Source: an uncultured Alphaproteobacteria bacterium
GTDB taxonomy: Bacteria; Pseudomonadota; Alphaproteobacteria; Micavibrionales; Micavibrionaceae
Assembly (NCBI GenBank): GCA_937124505.1
Contig: CAKZKV010000140.1
Span: forward strand, 1 to 10,235
Direction of reading: 5' to 3'
Length of the DNA stretch: 10,235 nt
Numbering within the stretch: position 1 is the stretch's first letter; every line of letters begins with the position of its first letter. A program made the position numbers and the translations under genes. A model generated the notes under the pieces. The model was not told where the DNA came from, did no database searches, and worked only from the letters and a program-made list of their open reading frames with translations. Positions 1-6,441 of the stretch are shown piece after piece.

Positions 1-75
1 GTGTTCGAAGATTTTAGCAATTTCAAACTTTTAACTTGAAACCAATCATAGGAGATTGACACATCCAGCCTATTT

Positions 76-1674
76 CTATTTCGTAGCGGCAAAGGCGATC
101 TCTTTGTTTTTCTCTTCCGCATCCTGGAGGTGCCAGGCATTACGTGCTAGAAAAACTGGGGCTTCGTCGTGATCATAGGCAATGGCACTACGGTTTAGAT
201 CGACAAACGTTTTCAGTTTGGCATTGTCATTGGAGATCAGCCAGCGCGCTGTATAGAGCTGTGTCGCTTCGAATTTGACAGGAATATTGTATTCCGTGCG
301 GATGCGGTCGGCCAGAACGTCAAACTGCAAAGGCCCTACGACACCAACAATCCAGGCAGAGTCCAGAAGAGGTTTAAACACTCTGGCGCCGCCCTCCTCT
401 GCAATTTGTTGTAAGGCCGCTCCTAAATGCTTGGCCTTAAGCGGATCATCGGGGCGTACGCGTTGCATCAGTTCCGGCGCAAAGTTTGGGATGCCCGTAA
501 AGGTCAAATCTTCGCCCTCACTCAAAGCATCTCCGATCCGCAGACCCCCATGGGTTGTGATGCCGATAATGTCACCGGCATAGGCTGCTTCGGCAGATGC
601 CCGATCCTGTGCCAGAAATAATTGCGGAGAATGAATCGTCAGATTTTTGCCGGAGCGTACGTGTTTCAGCTTCATGCCCTTTTTAAATTTGCCGCTACAA
701 ATACGGGTGAATGCAATCCGGTCCCGGTGTTTGGGGTCCATATTGGCCTGAATTTTAAAGACAAAGCCTGTGACTTTGCCTTCGTCCGGCTGGATCATAC
801 GTTCTTCGGCTTTCAAAGCCTGGGGGCACGGGGCGAATTTTGCCAGCCCGCCAAGAAGTTCCTGCACGCCAAAATTATTGATCGCAGAGCCAAAAAACAT
901 CGGGGACAAATGCCCCTGCCTGTACGCGCCAATGTCCAGTTCGGGGCAAACCCCCTGCACCATTTCAATATCTTCGCGCAGCTTGTCTGCTTGAAAGCTT
1001 TCCAGTTTTTCGTCAATGAGAGGATCGTTGAGTCCCTTGCAAGTCAGCCCCTCATCAATATGATCACCCTTCCCGCGGTCAAAAAGCAGGAGTTCGTCTT
1101 CAATCAGGTTGTAACATCCCTTGAAATCACGCCCCATGCCGATGGGCCAGCTTGCCGGTGTAATATCCAGCGCCAGACGTTGCTCGACTTCATCAATCAG
1201 GTCAAACGGGTCTTGTCCGTCCCGGTCCATTTTATTGACGAAGGTGATGATGGGAATGTCTCGCAGGCGGCAGACCTCAAAGAGTTTCAGGGTTTGCGGC
1301 TCAATGCCTTTGGCGGCGTCCAGAACCATAATGGCGCTGTCAACGGCGGTCAGGGTTCTGTACGTGTCTTCGGAAAAGTCCTCGTGTCCGGGCGTATCCA
1401 GCAGGTTGTACGTTATACCGCCATGTTCAAGCGTCATGCCGGTAGATGCTACGGAAATCCCCCGCTCCTGCTCCACTTTCATCCAGTCCGAGCGTGCGCG
1501 GCGGCGCTCCCCTTTGGCTTTGACTTCTCCCGCCATCTGGATCGCGCCCCCAAATAACAGGAGTTTTTCCGTCAGGGTCGTCTTTCCCGCATCCGGGTGG
1601 GAAATAATCGCGAATGTCCGGCGGTTCTGGATGATCTCTTTTATACTCATGGTGTGAGTTTTAGCGCGATCCAC
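76..1674 (-). CDS. prfC: Peptide chain release factor 3 (RF3), translational GTPase
   Basis: Cytoplasmic GTPase that removes RF1/RF2 from the ribosome after peptide release. All GTPase motifs are visible: G1 SHPDAGKT (residues 25-32), G3 DTPGH (93-97), G4 NKMD (147-150) and a G5-like SAI (263-265). The RF3-typical stretch FKIQANMDPKHRDR (306-319) and FTGIPNFAPEL (392-402) follow, then the C-terminal domain. At 532 residues it matches the usual length (E. coli RF3 is 529), so it looks intact. The start used is GTG at 1674, with a GGTGG at 1684-1688 as possible ribosome binding site. An in-frame ATG at 1650 (MSIKEIIQNRR) gives an N-terminus closer to E. coli but has no Shine-Dalgarno. It begins 18 bases after the stop of the solute-binding protein gene, so co-transcription is likely. 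I see no good terminator in the 75 bases downstream. Confidence 0.97.
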   Translation of the reverse strand: MDRAKTHTMSIKEIIQNRRTFAIISHPDAGKTTLTEKLLLFGGAIQMAGEVKAKGERRRARSDWMKVEQERGISVASTGMTLEHGGITYNLLDTPGHEDFSEDTYRTLTAVDSAIMVLDAAKGIEPQTLKLFEVCRLRDIPIITFVNKMDRDGQDPFDLIDEVEQRLALDITPASWPIGMGRDFKGCYNLIEDELLLFDRGKGDHIDEGLTCKGLNDPLIDEKLESFQADKLREDIEMVQGVCPELDIGAYRQGHLSPMFFGSAINNFGVQELLGGLAKFAPCPQALKAEERMIQPDEGKVTGFVFKIQANMDPKHRDRIAFTRICSGKFKKGMKLKHVRSGKNLTIHSPQLFLAQDRASAEAAYAGDIIGITTHGGLRIGDALSEGEDLTFTGIPNFAPELMQRVRPDDPLKAKHLGAALQQIAEEGGARVFKPLLDSAWIVGVVGPLQFDVLADRIRTEYNIPVKFEATQLYTARWLISNDNAKLKTFVDLNRSAIAYDHDEAPVFLARNAWHLQDAEEKNKEIAFAATK

Positions 1675-1692
1675 CTGAAAAAGCCACCAAAA

Positions 1693-2553
1693 TTAGTCAG
1701 GCATAATATATGGCTTGGCAACGGGCAAAACGGCGCCCGGATATTCCTCATATTTTTGAAGTAATCGGTCAATGCTACCGCCATTAAGAAGTTGCAGGAA
1801 AGCTGTATTTAACATCACTTCCATCCGCGGGTCGCCCTCCTGTAGAAGAGCAATTGTAGATGCAAATACCCTCACCGGAGAATGATAGGCAGCATTCTTG
1901 ATTTTACCTGGATTTTTCTCCTCAAAGGCAAAGCCATCCCTGTACGCTAAAAAAGCAACGTCTGCCTTGCCTGAGGCAACTTCCATCAGATTTTGGCTCA
2001 CGTCTGTTAAATTAGGCAGGGAGATCACCTGTGCCTGTGGAAATTCTTCGGCGGCGATAGTTGTACTGATTTGCCCGTCCGAAGTTGAAATACGAATTGA
2101 GGGATTATTGAACGCCTCCAGACTTTCATCAAAACGCGTATCATCGGCACGTACAAAAGCACCGACGGGCATGTAATATAGAGGTGTACTGAAATTAACA
2201 AACCCCAGCTTCGCTTCGAACGGGTTTCTCCAGTATCCAAAGCAAATGGCATCGTATCTTCTGACTTTAAGCCCCTCATTCATCGTGCCAAATCCGACCT
2301 CCTCCGCCCAATCAATTTTTAAACCGAGCAATTTGGCTGATCTCTCCATAATTTCATAAACAAGACCTGACAGTTCGCCAGTATTTGGGTTTTTGATGAT
2401 ATGTGGCGGCAATACGACATACCCGCAACGGATGGTCTGTGTACGCATGACACGCTCGTAAACAGTTTCCTCATCTGAAAGTTGCTCTGCAAAAGAAGAC
2501 AGGGGAGATAATGCCAGAAGGAATAAAGCAAATAAGGTAAAAAACCGGGGCAT
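1693..2553 (-). CDS. Periplasmic solute-binding protein, family 3-like (downstream tandem copy)
   Basis: 286 residues. A Sec signal peptide is clear: MPRFF, a hydrophobic core, then likely cleavage after FA at residue 22. The mature part follows the SBP family 3 plan: first strand IRCGYVV (41-47), NTGELSGLVYEI (57-68), a KVRRYDAICFGYW segment (96-108), STPLYY (122-127), second-lobe motifs, and a C-terminal GGSIDRLLQKYEEY. Family members bind amino acids or similar small solutes for ABC import or sensing. Two cysteines, C43 and C104, match the pair in the upstream paralogue and could form a disulfide. The position that in polar amino-acid binders is an Arg contacting the ligand carboxylate is E113 here, so the ligand may not be a standard amino acid. 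GGAGAT at 2561-2566 is a good ribosome binding site. It lies 16 bases after its paralogue and 18 before prfC. No permease or ATPase gene is adjacent; the ligand is unknown. Confidence 0.88.
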   Translation of the reverse strand: MPRFFTLFALFLLALSPLSSFAEQLSDEETVYERVMRTQTIRCGYVVLPPHIIKNPNTGELSGLVYEIMERSAKLLGLKIDWAEEVGFGTMNEGLKVRRYDAICFGYWRNPFEAKLGFVNFSTPLYYMPVGAFVRADDTRFDESLEAFNNPSIRISTSDGQISTTIAAEEFPQAQVISLPNLTDVSQNLMEVASGKADVAFLAYRDGFAFEEKNPGKIKNAAYHSPVRVFASTIALLQEGDPRMEVMLNTAFLQLLNGGSIDRLLQKYEEYPGAVLPVAKPYIMPD

Positions 2554-2569
2554 GATTTTTATCTCCAGT

Positions 2570-3421
2570 CTAGGGGGCGTTAGATGTAGAATATGGCAGA
2601 TTTACCCTGTAGAGCGATCCGCGATACTCTTCATATTTATCAATAATTCGATCAATTGTCCCATTATAGAGCAATTCACGCGTGACCGTATTCATCATCT
2701 GCCGTAGCTTGTCTTCACCAAGGGGCAGTGAAAGCGTATTGGGAAAAAGGCGGAGCGGCTGTTTCATGGGGATTTGTCTGGTCTTGCCGGGATTGTTTTT
2801 GTTAAACTCCAGTCCTGTGGTGAGAGCCGTAATTGTAAGATCAGCTTTTTTGTTTTCAACATTAATCAACAACTGTGATGCATCTGCCATTTGAGGGGAT
2901 TCTAAAAGTTTTGCCTGTGGAAAATCGTTGTGGGCTATGATGCTGGACATTTCGCCGTCAATTACAGAAATCGTCACAGACGGATCGTTGATGGCTGCCG
3001 GATTATGGTCAAAACGGGTGTCTCCCGTTCGTGCAAACGGAACAACTGCCATGTAAAAAATTGGATCGACATAATCCAGATATTTTCCGCGGCTGGCATT
3101 CGGCCAATCGGCAGAGCAAAGCATATCAAAACGGCGTGCCTGCAGGGCCTCCACATAGGCCGCCGGGGTCGTTTCTTCTACCCATTCCACTTTCATATCC
3201 AAAGCTTTTGCAACAGCTTCTGTATATTCATAAAAAATGCCTGATAATTTCCCTGTATTTGGATCTTTCATAAACATGGGAGACCAGACAACGTACCCGC
3301 AACGGATGGTTTGTGTACGCATCACACGTTCATATGCGCTTTCTTTCTCTTCCGCGTGGCTTTTGAATGATGTGGCCGCTAGCAGAATAAAGAGTATTAT
3401 AAAATAAAGGAGCTTGCGCAT
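2570..3421 (-). CDS. Periplasmic solute-binding protein, family 3-like (upstream tandem copy)
   Basis: 283 residues with a signal peptide (MRKLLYFIILFILL core, likely cleavage after SHA at residue 23). It is a paralogue of the next gene downstream: both carry YERVMRTQTIRCGYVV, a DPNTGKLSG-like motif, DTRFD, FPQA and a C-terminal GxIDRxxxKYEEY. It keeps an Arg (R111, in NASRGKYLDYVDPIFY) where family 3 proteins bind the ligand carboxylate, unlike the sister copy (E113). C41 and C102 match the sister pair. A weak GGGAA ribosome binding site lies at 3430-3434, eight bases before the ATG. The 77-base gap to the upstream fur-type gene holds a candidate promoter, so this gene may lead a unit with its paralogue and prfC. 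The mature protein has no membrane anchor or signalling domain. Ligand unknown; a sensory or transport role with a distant permease is inference. Confidence 0.88.
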   Translation of the reverse strand: MRKLLYFIILFILLAATSFKSHAEEKESAYERVMRTQTIRCGYVVWSPMFMKDPNTGKLSGIFYEYTEAVAKALDMKVEWVEETTPAAYVEALQARRFDMLCSADWPNASRGKYLDYVDPIFYMAVVPFARTGDTRFDHNPAAINDPSVTISVIDGEMSSIIAHNDFPQAKLLESPQMADASQLLINVENKKADLTITALTTGLEFNKNNPGKTRQIPMKQPLRLFPNTLSLPLGEDKLRQMMNTVTRELLYNGTIDRIIDKYEEYRGSLYRVNLPYSTSNAP

Positions 3422-3455
3422 TACGTATATTCCCGTTTTTTGTAAATCAGGTTTT

Positions 3456-3485
3456 AATATAAACAGGAAATAAAGGCGTTCACAA
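3456..3485 (-). promoter_or_regulatory. Candidate promoter for the solute-binding protein genes
   Basis: On the minus strand, TTGTGA (3480-3485) and TATATT (3456-3461) are separated by 18 bases, upstream of the first binding-protein ATG at 3421. The -10 box differs from consensus at one base and the -35 at two. It would give a leader of roughly 30 bases. No terminator is visible after the upstream fur-type gene, so read-through is also possible. Confidence 0.38.
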
Positions 3486-3498
3486 GATGTATGAGTGC

Positions 3499-3900
3499 TT
3501 ACCTTGATTTCTTTCCATATAATTCAAGACGGTGATCGACGAGTTCGTAGCCGAGTTCTTGCGCAATTTTTTCTTTTAGCAATTCAAGTTCTCTATTCTG
3601 AAACTCAATAACATCTCCCGTTTCAAGATCAATCAGGTGATGATGGTGTTCATCATTCACTTCGTACCTTGAAAAGTTTTCTTTAAACTCATGCCTTACG
3701 ACCAGATTCAGTTCATCCAGCATATTGAGTGTGCGATAAACTGTTGCCATGGATATGGAGTCGTCCAGTTTCTTGGCCCGCTCATAAACTGATTCAACGG
3801 AGGGGTGGTCAGCCGCTGTTGTCAGGACATGCAAGATCAGTTTTCTTTGCTCTGTCATTTTCATGCCGACATCAGCACATTTTTGTTCAAGAAGATTCAT
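3499..3900 (-). CDS. Fur-family metal-responsive transcriptional regulator (alphaproteobacterial Fur/Mur type)
   Basis: 133 residues, Fur superfamily. The N-terminal winged helix covers about residues 1-80, with the recognition segment SISMATVYRTLNMLDEL (48-64). The dimerisation domain has H32, E80, the histidine cluster HHHH (85-88) and H123, corresponding to Fur metal ligands. The CxxC structural zinc motif of E. coli Fur is absent: the matching stretch is HLIDLETGDVIEF. This agrees with alphaproteobacterial Fur/Mur proteins, which sense iron or manganese without that site. HHHH replaces the common HHDH. The protein is slightly shorter than E. coli Fur (148) because the His/Cys-rich tail is missing. 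ATG at 3900 is the only sensible start, although the Shine-Dalgarno is weak. It lies 28 bases after the histidine kinase stop, suggesting one transcript. Fur, Mur or another subtype cannot be settled from sequence alone. Confidence 0.92.
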   Translation of the reverse strand: MNLLEQKCADVGMKMTEQRKLILHVLTTAADHPSVESVYERAKKLDDSISMATVYRTLNMLDELNLVVRHEFKENFSRYEVNDEHHHHLIDLETGDVIEFQNRELELLKEKIAQELGYELVDHRLELYGKKSR

Positions 3901-3928
3901 GATATTTCAATACTACAACGGGAGGATT

Positions 3929-5428
3929 TTATTGTGCAAGGGTTGTGTTGCTTGTTGTTTTTTGTGCGGAGAGCGGATCGAATTTAAAGTTAACTATGCC
4001 GGATGAAGAGCCTATTTTTTTGACGACACGATAAGAAGGAAGTGTGATTTCTACATCAGTACCTTGCCCGGGTTCCGATGTAATTGTTAATGTCCCTCCG
4101 TGAAGTTCTATCATTCCTTTGGCAATTGGAAGCCCTAAACCAGTTCCTTCAATATTTGATTTCTTGCGGAAGGCATCTTCTACGCGCCCAAAAGGTTTCA
4201 TAACATGGGCAAGTTTGTCTTTAGGGATTCCGGCTCCGTTGTCTTTTACAATAATGGAAAGATTTTCATTGCGTGTGTAGTGTGTGTATATATCAATCTT
4301 TGATCCGTGATCGGAATATTTTATCGCATTTGTGATAATGTTTATCAGCGCTTGCCGTATAAGTCGCTCATCCACACGTAAAACAGGGAGTGCTTCGGGG
4401 ATATGGGTCTCAATTGTGATATTTTTTTCCTGTGAATGTGGTGCCAGCATACGGGTGACTGTTTCTATCAGATCAGGAAGAGGAGTCTCGTTTTGAGACA
4501 GTTTTATACTTCCTGCTTCAATGCTGGACATGTCCAGAATCTCGTTGATAATTTCCAGTAAGTGGCAGGCACTACTATGGATATCGTTTGTATATTCGGC
4601 ATATTTTTGGTTGCCAAGAGGTCCGTATAACTCATTTATTAACATTTCTGAGAAACCAATAATCGCATTGAGCGGCGTACGCAACTCATGGCTGATATTC
4701 GCCAGAAATGAGGATTTTGCGCGGTTTGCGGTTTCGGCTTGCTCCTTCGCCTCACGTAAGGACTTTTCCATGCGTTTGCGAAACGTAATGTCTATGATGG
4801 TCGTAATTTGCTGGCGCTCTCCATTTTCGAGAGTAAGGCTGGTAAGTGTGCAAAGCGTATCTGAAATCGTGCCATTCGTATTTAAGAATTTTATCTCACC
4901 GGAACTGCGTACTCCGCGCTGAATAAAGCGTTTATGGTTGTGGATGATCCTGTCTCGATCTTCTTCCGCGATATAGTTGAAAAATGGCTTGTTAATAACA
5001 TCATCAGGTTGCCAGCCGAAAAGTCTTGTAAAACCTTTATTGATACGGAGGACGTTTCCTTCTTTGTTTGTAATGGCAATACCGATATCGCTGGAATCAA
5101 AAACAGCAGTAAGAATGTCTTTTTCTTCCCAGCTTTTCTGATGCTTCTTCTTTATAAGACTTAATTCATAGAGTTTTCCATCCGTATTGTAAGGCTGTAT
5201 AAATAGATCATATTGAGAGGAGAATGATATTTTCTCTGCTTTATCAGTTAGAAACGTGATTTGAGGCAAGATATCTTTTAATTTCAGGGAGCCGTCAAAG
5301 TTTTTTTCTGAAAAATAGTTGCGTGCCTGCTGATTTGCCGAAATGCATAAATATTCATCACCTTCACGCTTAACAATAACTTTAGGCGTTGCATGCGCTT
5401 CGAAAAGGGCTCTGTAGTCTATTTCCAA
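3929..5428 (-). CDS. Soluble PAS-domain sensor histidine kinase, PleC/DivJ-like HisKA
   Basis: 499 residues with no membrane segment, so probably a cytoplasmic sensor. Order: a divergent PAS-like region (about 5-95); a clear PAS plus PAC (about 105-217, with DIGIAITNKEGNVLRINKGF); a short coiled linker; HisKA with phospho-acceptor H247 in SFLANISHELRTPLNAIIGF; then HATPase with the N box N363/N367, G1 DNGAGIP (396-402), F box FGRVEDAF and G2 GTGLGLP (428-434). The stretch after the H box (ELYGPLGNQKYAEY) is typical of the alphaproteobacterial PleC/DivJ group. All catalytic residues are present. There is no receiver domain and no response regulator gene in the window, so it is an orphan kinase. 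The start is TTG at 5428 with no recognisable Shine-Dalgarno; an in-frame stop lies six codons upstream and the next Met is residue 220, so TTG (or CTG two codons earlier) is the best option. The last 30 residues are a polar tail. Confidence 0.93.
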   Translation of the reverse strand: MEIDYRALFEAHATPKVIVKREGDEYLCISANQQARNYFSEKNFDGSLKLKDILPQITFLTDKAEKISFSSQYDLFIQPYNTDGKLYELSLIKKKHQKSWEEKDILTAVFDSSDIGIAITNKEGNVLRINKGFTRLFGWQPDDVINKPFFNYIAEEDRDRIIHNHKRFIQRGVRSSGEIKFLNTNGTISDTLCTLTSLTLENGERQQITTIIDITFRKRMEKSLREAKEQAETANRAKSSFLANISHELRTPLNAIIGFSEMLINELYGPLGNQKYAEYTNDIHSSACHLLEIINEILDMSSIEAGSIKLSQNETPLPDLIETVTRMLAPHSQEKNITIETHIPEALPVLRVDERLIRQALINIITNAIKYSDHGSKIDIYTHYTRNENLSIIVKDNGAGIPKDKLAHVMKPFGRVEDAFRKKSNIEGTGLGLPIAKGMIELHGGTLTITSEPGQGTDVEITLPSYRVVKKIGSSSGIVNFKFDPLSAQKTTSNTTLAQ

Positions 5429-5461
5429 AATCAGGGTTCGCTTATATTATTTGTTTCTATT

Positions 5462-5491
5462 ATTTTAAAGCAGTGACTGTAAAAAAGGCAA
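5462..5491 (-). promoter_or_regulatory. Candidate promoter for the histidine kinase - fur unit
   Basis: Minus-strand TTGCCT (5486-5491) and TAAAAT (5462-5467) with an 18-base spacer. Four and five of six bases match the sigma-70-type consensus. It lies just after the terminator of the upstream gene pair and would leave a leader of about 30 bases before the TTG start at 5428. The surrounding DNA is AT-rich, so chance matches are possible. Confidence 0.35.
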
Positions 5492-5500
5492 ATTTATGAC

Positions 5501-5532
5501 AAAAAGAGGGCCTAGTCCTGTTTGTAGCCCTC
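5501..5532 (-). terminator. Intrinsic terminator of the tgt / GGDEF-like unit
   Basis: On the minus strand GAGGGC (5532-5527) pairs with GCCCTC (5511-5506) around a 15-base loop, followed by five T's (5505-5501). The stop codon at 5512-5514 lies in the loop and the 5' arm encodes residues near the C-terminus, so the terminator is embedded in the end of the gene. The six-base-pair stem, which can extend by one G-U pair, is short but GC-rich. Confidence 0.7.
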
Positions 5533-6423
5533 CATGTAAAGTTGTAGATTACTTTTTTCTTCGTATTCAAGAATGCAGCCCTCTTCATCCGCGTTTTCTT
5601 TTATATCGCGCTCAAGCTGGTTCAGAAAATCCTGAACATCTTCTCCAGCTTCCAGTTTCGCGACGGAATAAGATAACGTAAGGTTTTTCCCAAGTATATT
5701 GTGCAGCATTTTTCCTTCTGGTGTATTGTTGTGTGCTTCTTCAAGAAGGCGAACAAAACGCTCAATAGCTGAAACAGCCCCCAGTTGATCCGTATGTTTA
5801 AAACAAATCACAAACATGTGATCTTTGTATCTATAGCCATCGTCATACAGGCGCATGGTTTTTTTGAGAACGTGTGAAACAAAAATGAGGATGTCTTCTT
5901 TTTGCTCTTCTGTGATTTGGTGATGAATTGCAGCGAAACTGTCAATACAGCCAACCGCAATTCCCAAATAGTCGCCGCGTCTGGCGCAAGCGCTGAGTTC
6001 TCTCGTTAAGTCTTCAATAATAACGGCATTGCTTCGCAGTCCGGTCAGAGGATCTATCCCGTTTCCTTCTTTACTAAAATCCTTTTCAAAACGCCATAAC
6101 CGTATGATGAATTCATATGACAGCGTCTGGAATTCATCATATGTTTCGGGGGAAAGTTCTTTTTTTGAGGCTTGTTCACAAATTTTTATACTGGTCTTTT
6201 GCAAAGCCAATCTGATTTCTTCAACACGTCTCAATGCTTCCAGACTTGTTACCTCTTCCTTCTTATCCGCAATGGCTTTCAATAAATTGGATAAAGGTTG
6301 GTTATCATAGGCGCACTGGTCATGATCAGGTGTGAAATGAATAGATTTGTTAATCTGATTCACTTTGTTCATGTGTTCATCCAGAACGTGTCCAATGCTG
6401 TCGGAAAAGTATTTATAGTCCAT
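5512..6423 (-). CDS. Degenerate GGDEF-domain protein with DgcZ/CZB-like N-terminus
   Basis: 303 residues, cytoplasmic, no signal or membrane segment. Residues 124-285 align with a GGDEF domain: DPLTGLR entry motif (124-130), CIDSF (159-163) where DxDxFK is usual, and YRYKDHMF (197-204) exactly where YRYGGDEF should be. Thus Gly-Gly-Asp/Glu-Glu has become Lys-Asp-His-Met and the first metal-binding Asp is Cys159, so cyclase activity is unlikely. The N-terminal helical region (about 1-118) resembles in layout the zinc-sensing CZB domain of E. coli DgcZ: LDEH with H17, DQCAY with C37, and similar spacing to DPLTGL. The HxxxH ligand pair of DgcZ is not seen, so zinc binding is doubtful. ATG at 6423, weak GGA ribosome binding site, 18 bases after the tgt stop, so probably co-transcribed with tgt. 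It may be a pseudo-enzyme, such as a nucleotide-binding or scaffold regulator; its function is unknown. Confidence 0.72.
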   Translation of the reverse strand: MDYKYFSDSIGHVLDEHMNKVNQINKSIHFTPDHDQCAYDNQPLSNLLKAIADKKEEVTSLEALRRVEEIRLALQKTSIKICEQASKKELSPETYDEFQTLSYEFIIRLWRFEKDFSKEGNGIDPLTGLRSNAVIIEDLTRELSACARRGDYLGIAVGCIDSFAAIHHQITEEQKEDILIFVSHVLKKTMRLYDDGYRYKDHMFVICFKHTDQLGAVSAIERFVRLLEEAHNNTPEGKMLHNILGKNLTLSYSVAKLEAGEDVQDFLNQLERDIKENADEEGCILEYEEKSNLQLYMEGYKQD

Positions 6424-6441
6424 ATTTGTCTGTCCGTGTAG

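Noticed and set aside
1..39. Plus-strand frame from base 1 (VFEDFSNFKLLT, stop at 37-39) as the end of a gene to the left
   Set aside because: Twelve codons are too few to identify, and there is no independent sign of a plus-strand gene there.
21..41. Inverted repeat TTTCAA/TTGAAA downstream of prfC as a terminator
   Set aside because: Only six AT-rich base pairs with a nine-base loop and no T-tract on the minus strand; not convincing.
622..1557. A 311-codon plus-strand open frame opposite prfC
   Set aside because: It lies wholly inside the clear RF3 gene on the other strand, its translation shows no recognisable motif, and long antisense frames are common opposite conserved genes.
1121..1657. 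A 178-codon plus-strand open frame opposite the RF3 G domain
   Set aside because: Shadow of prfC; Ser/Arg-rich composition typical of antisense reading, no start signal.
3422..3498. Fur box in front of the binding-protein genes
   Set aside because: I looked for a GATAATGATAATCATTATC-like or Mur-type dyad near the fur-type gene and found no convincing match.
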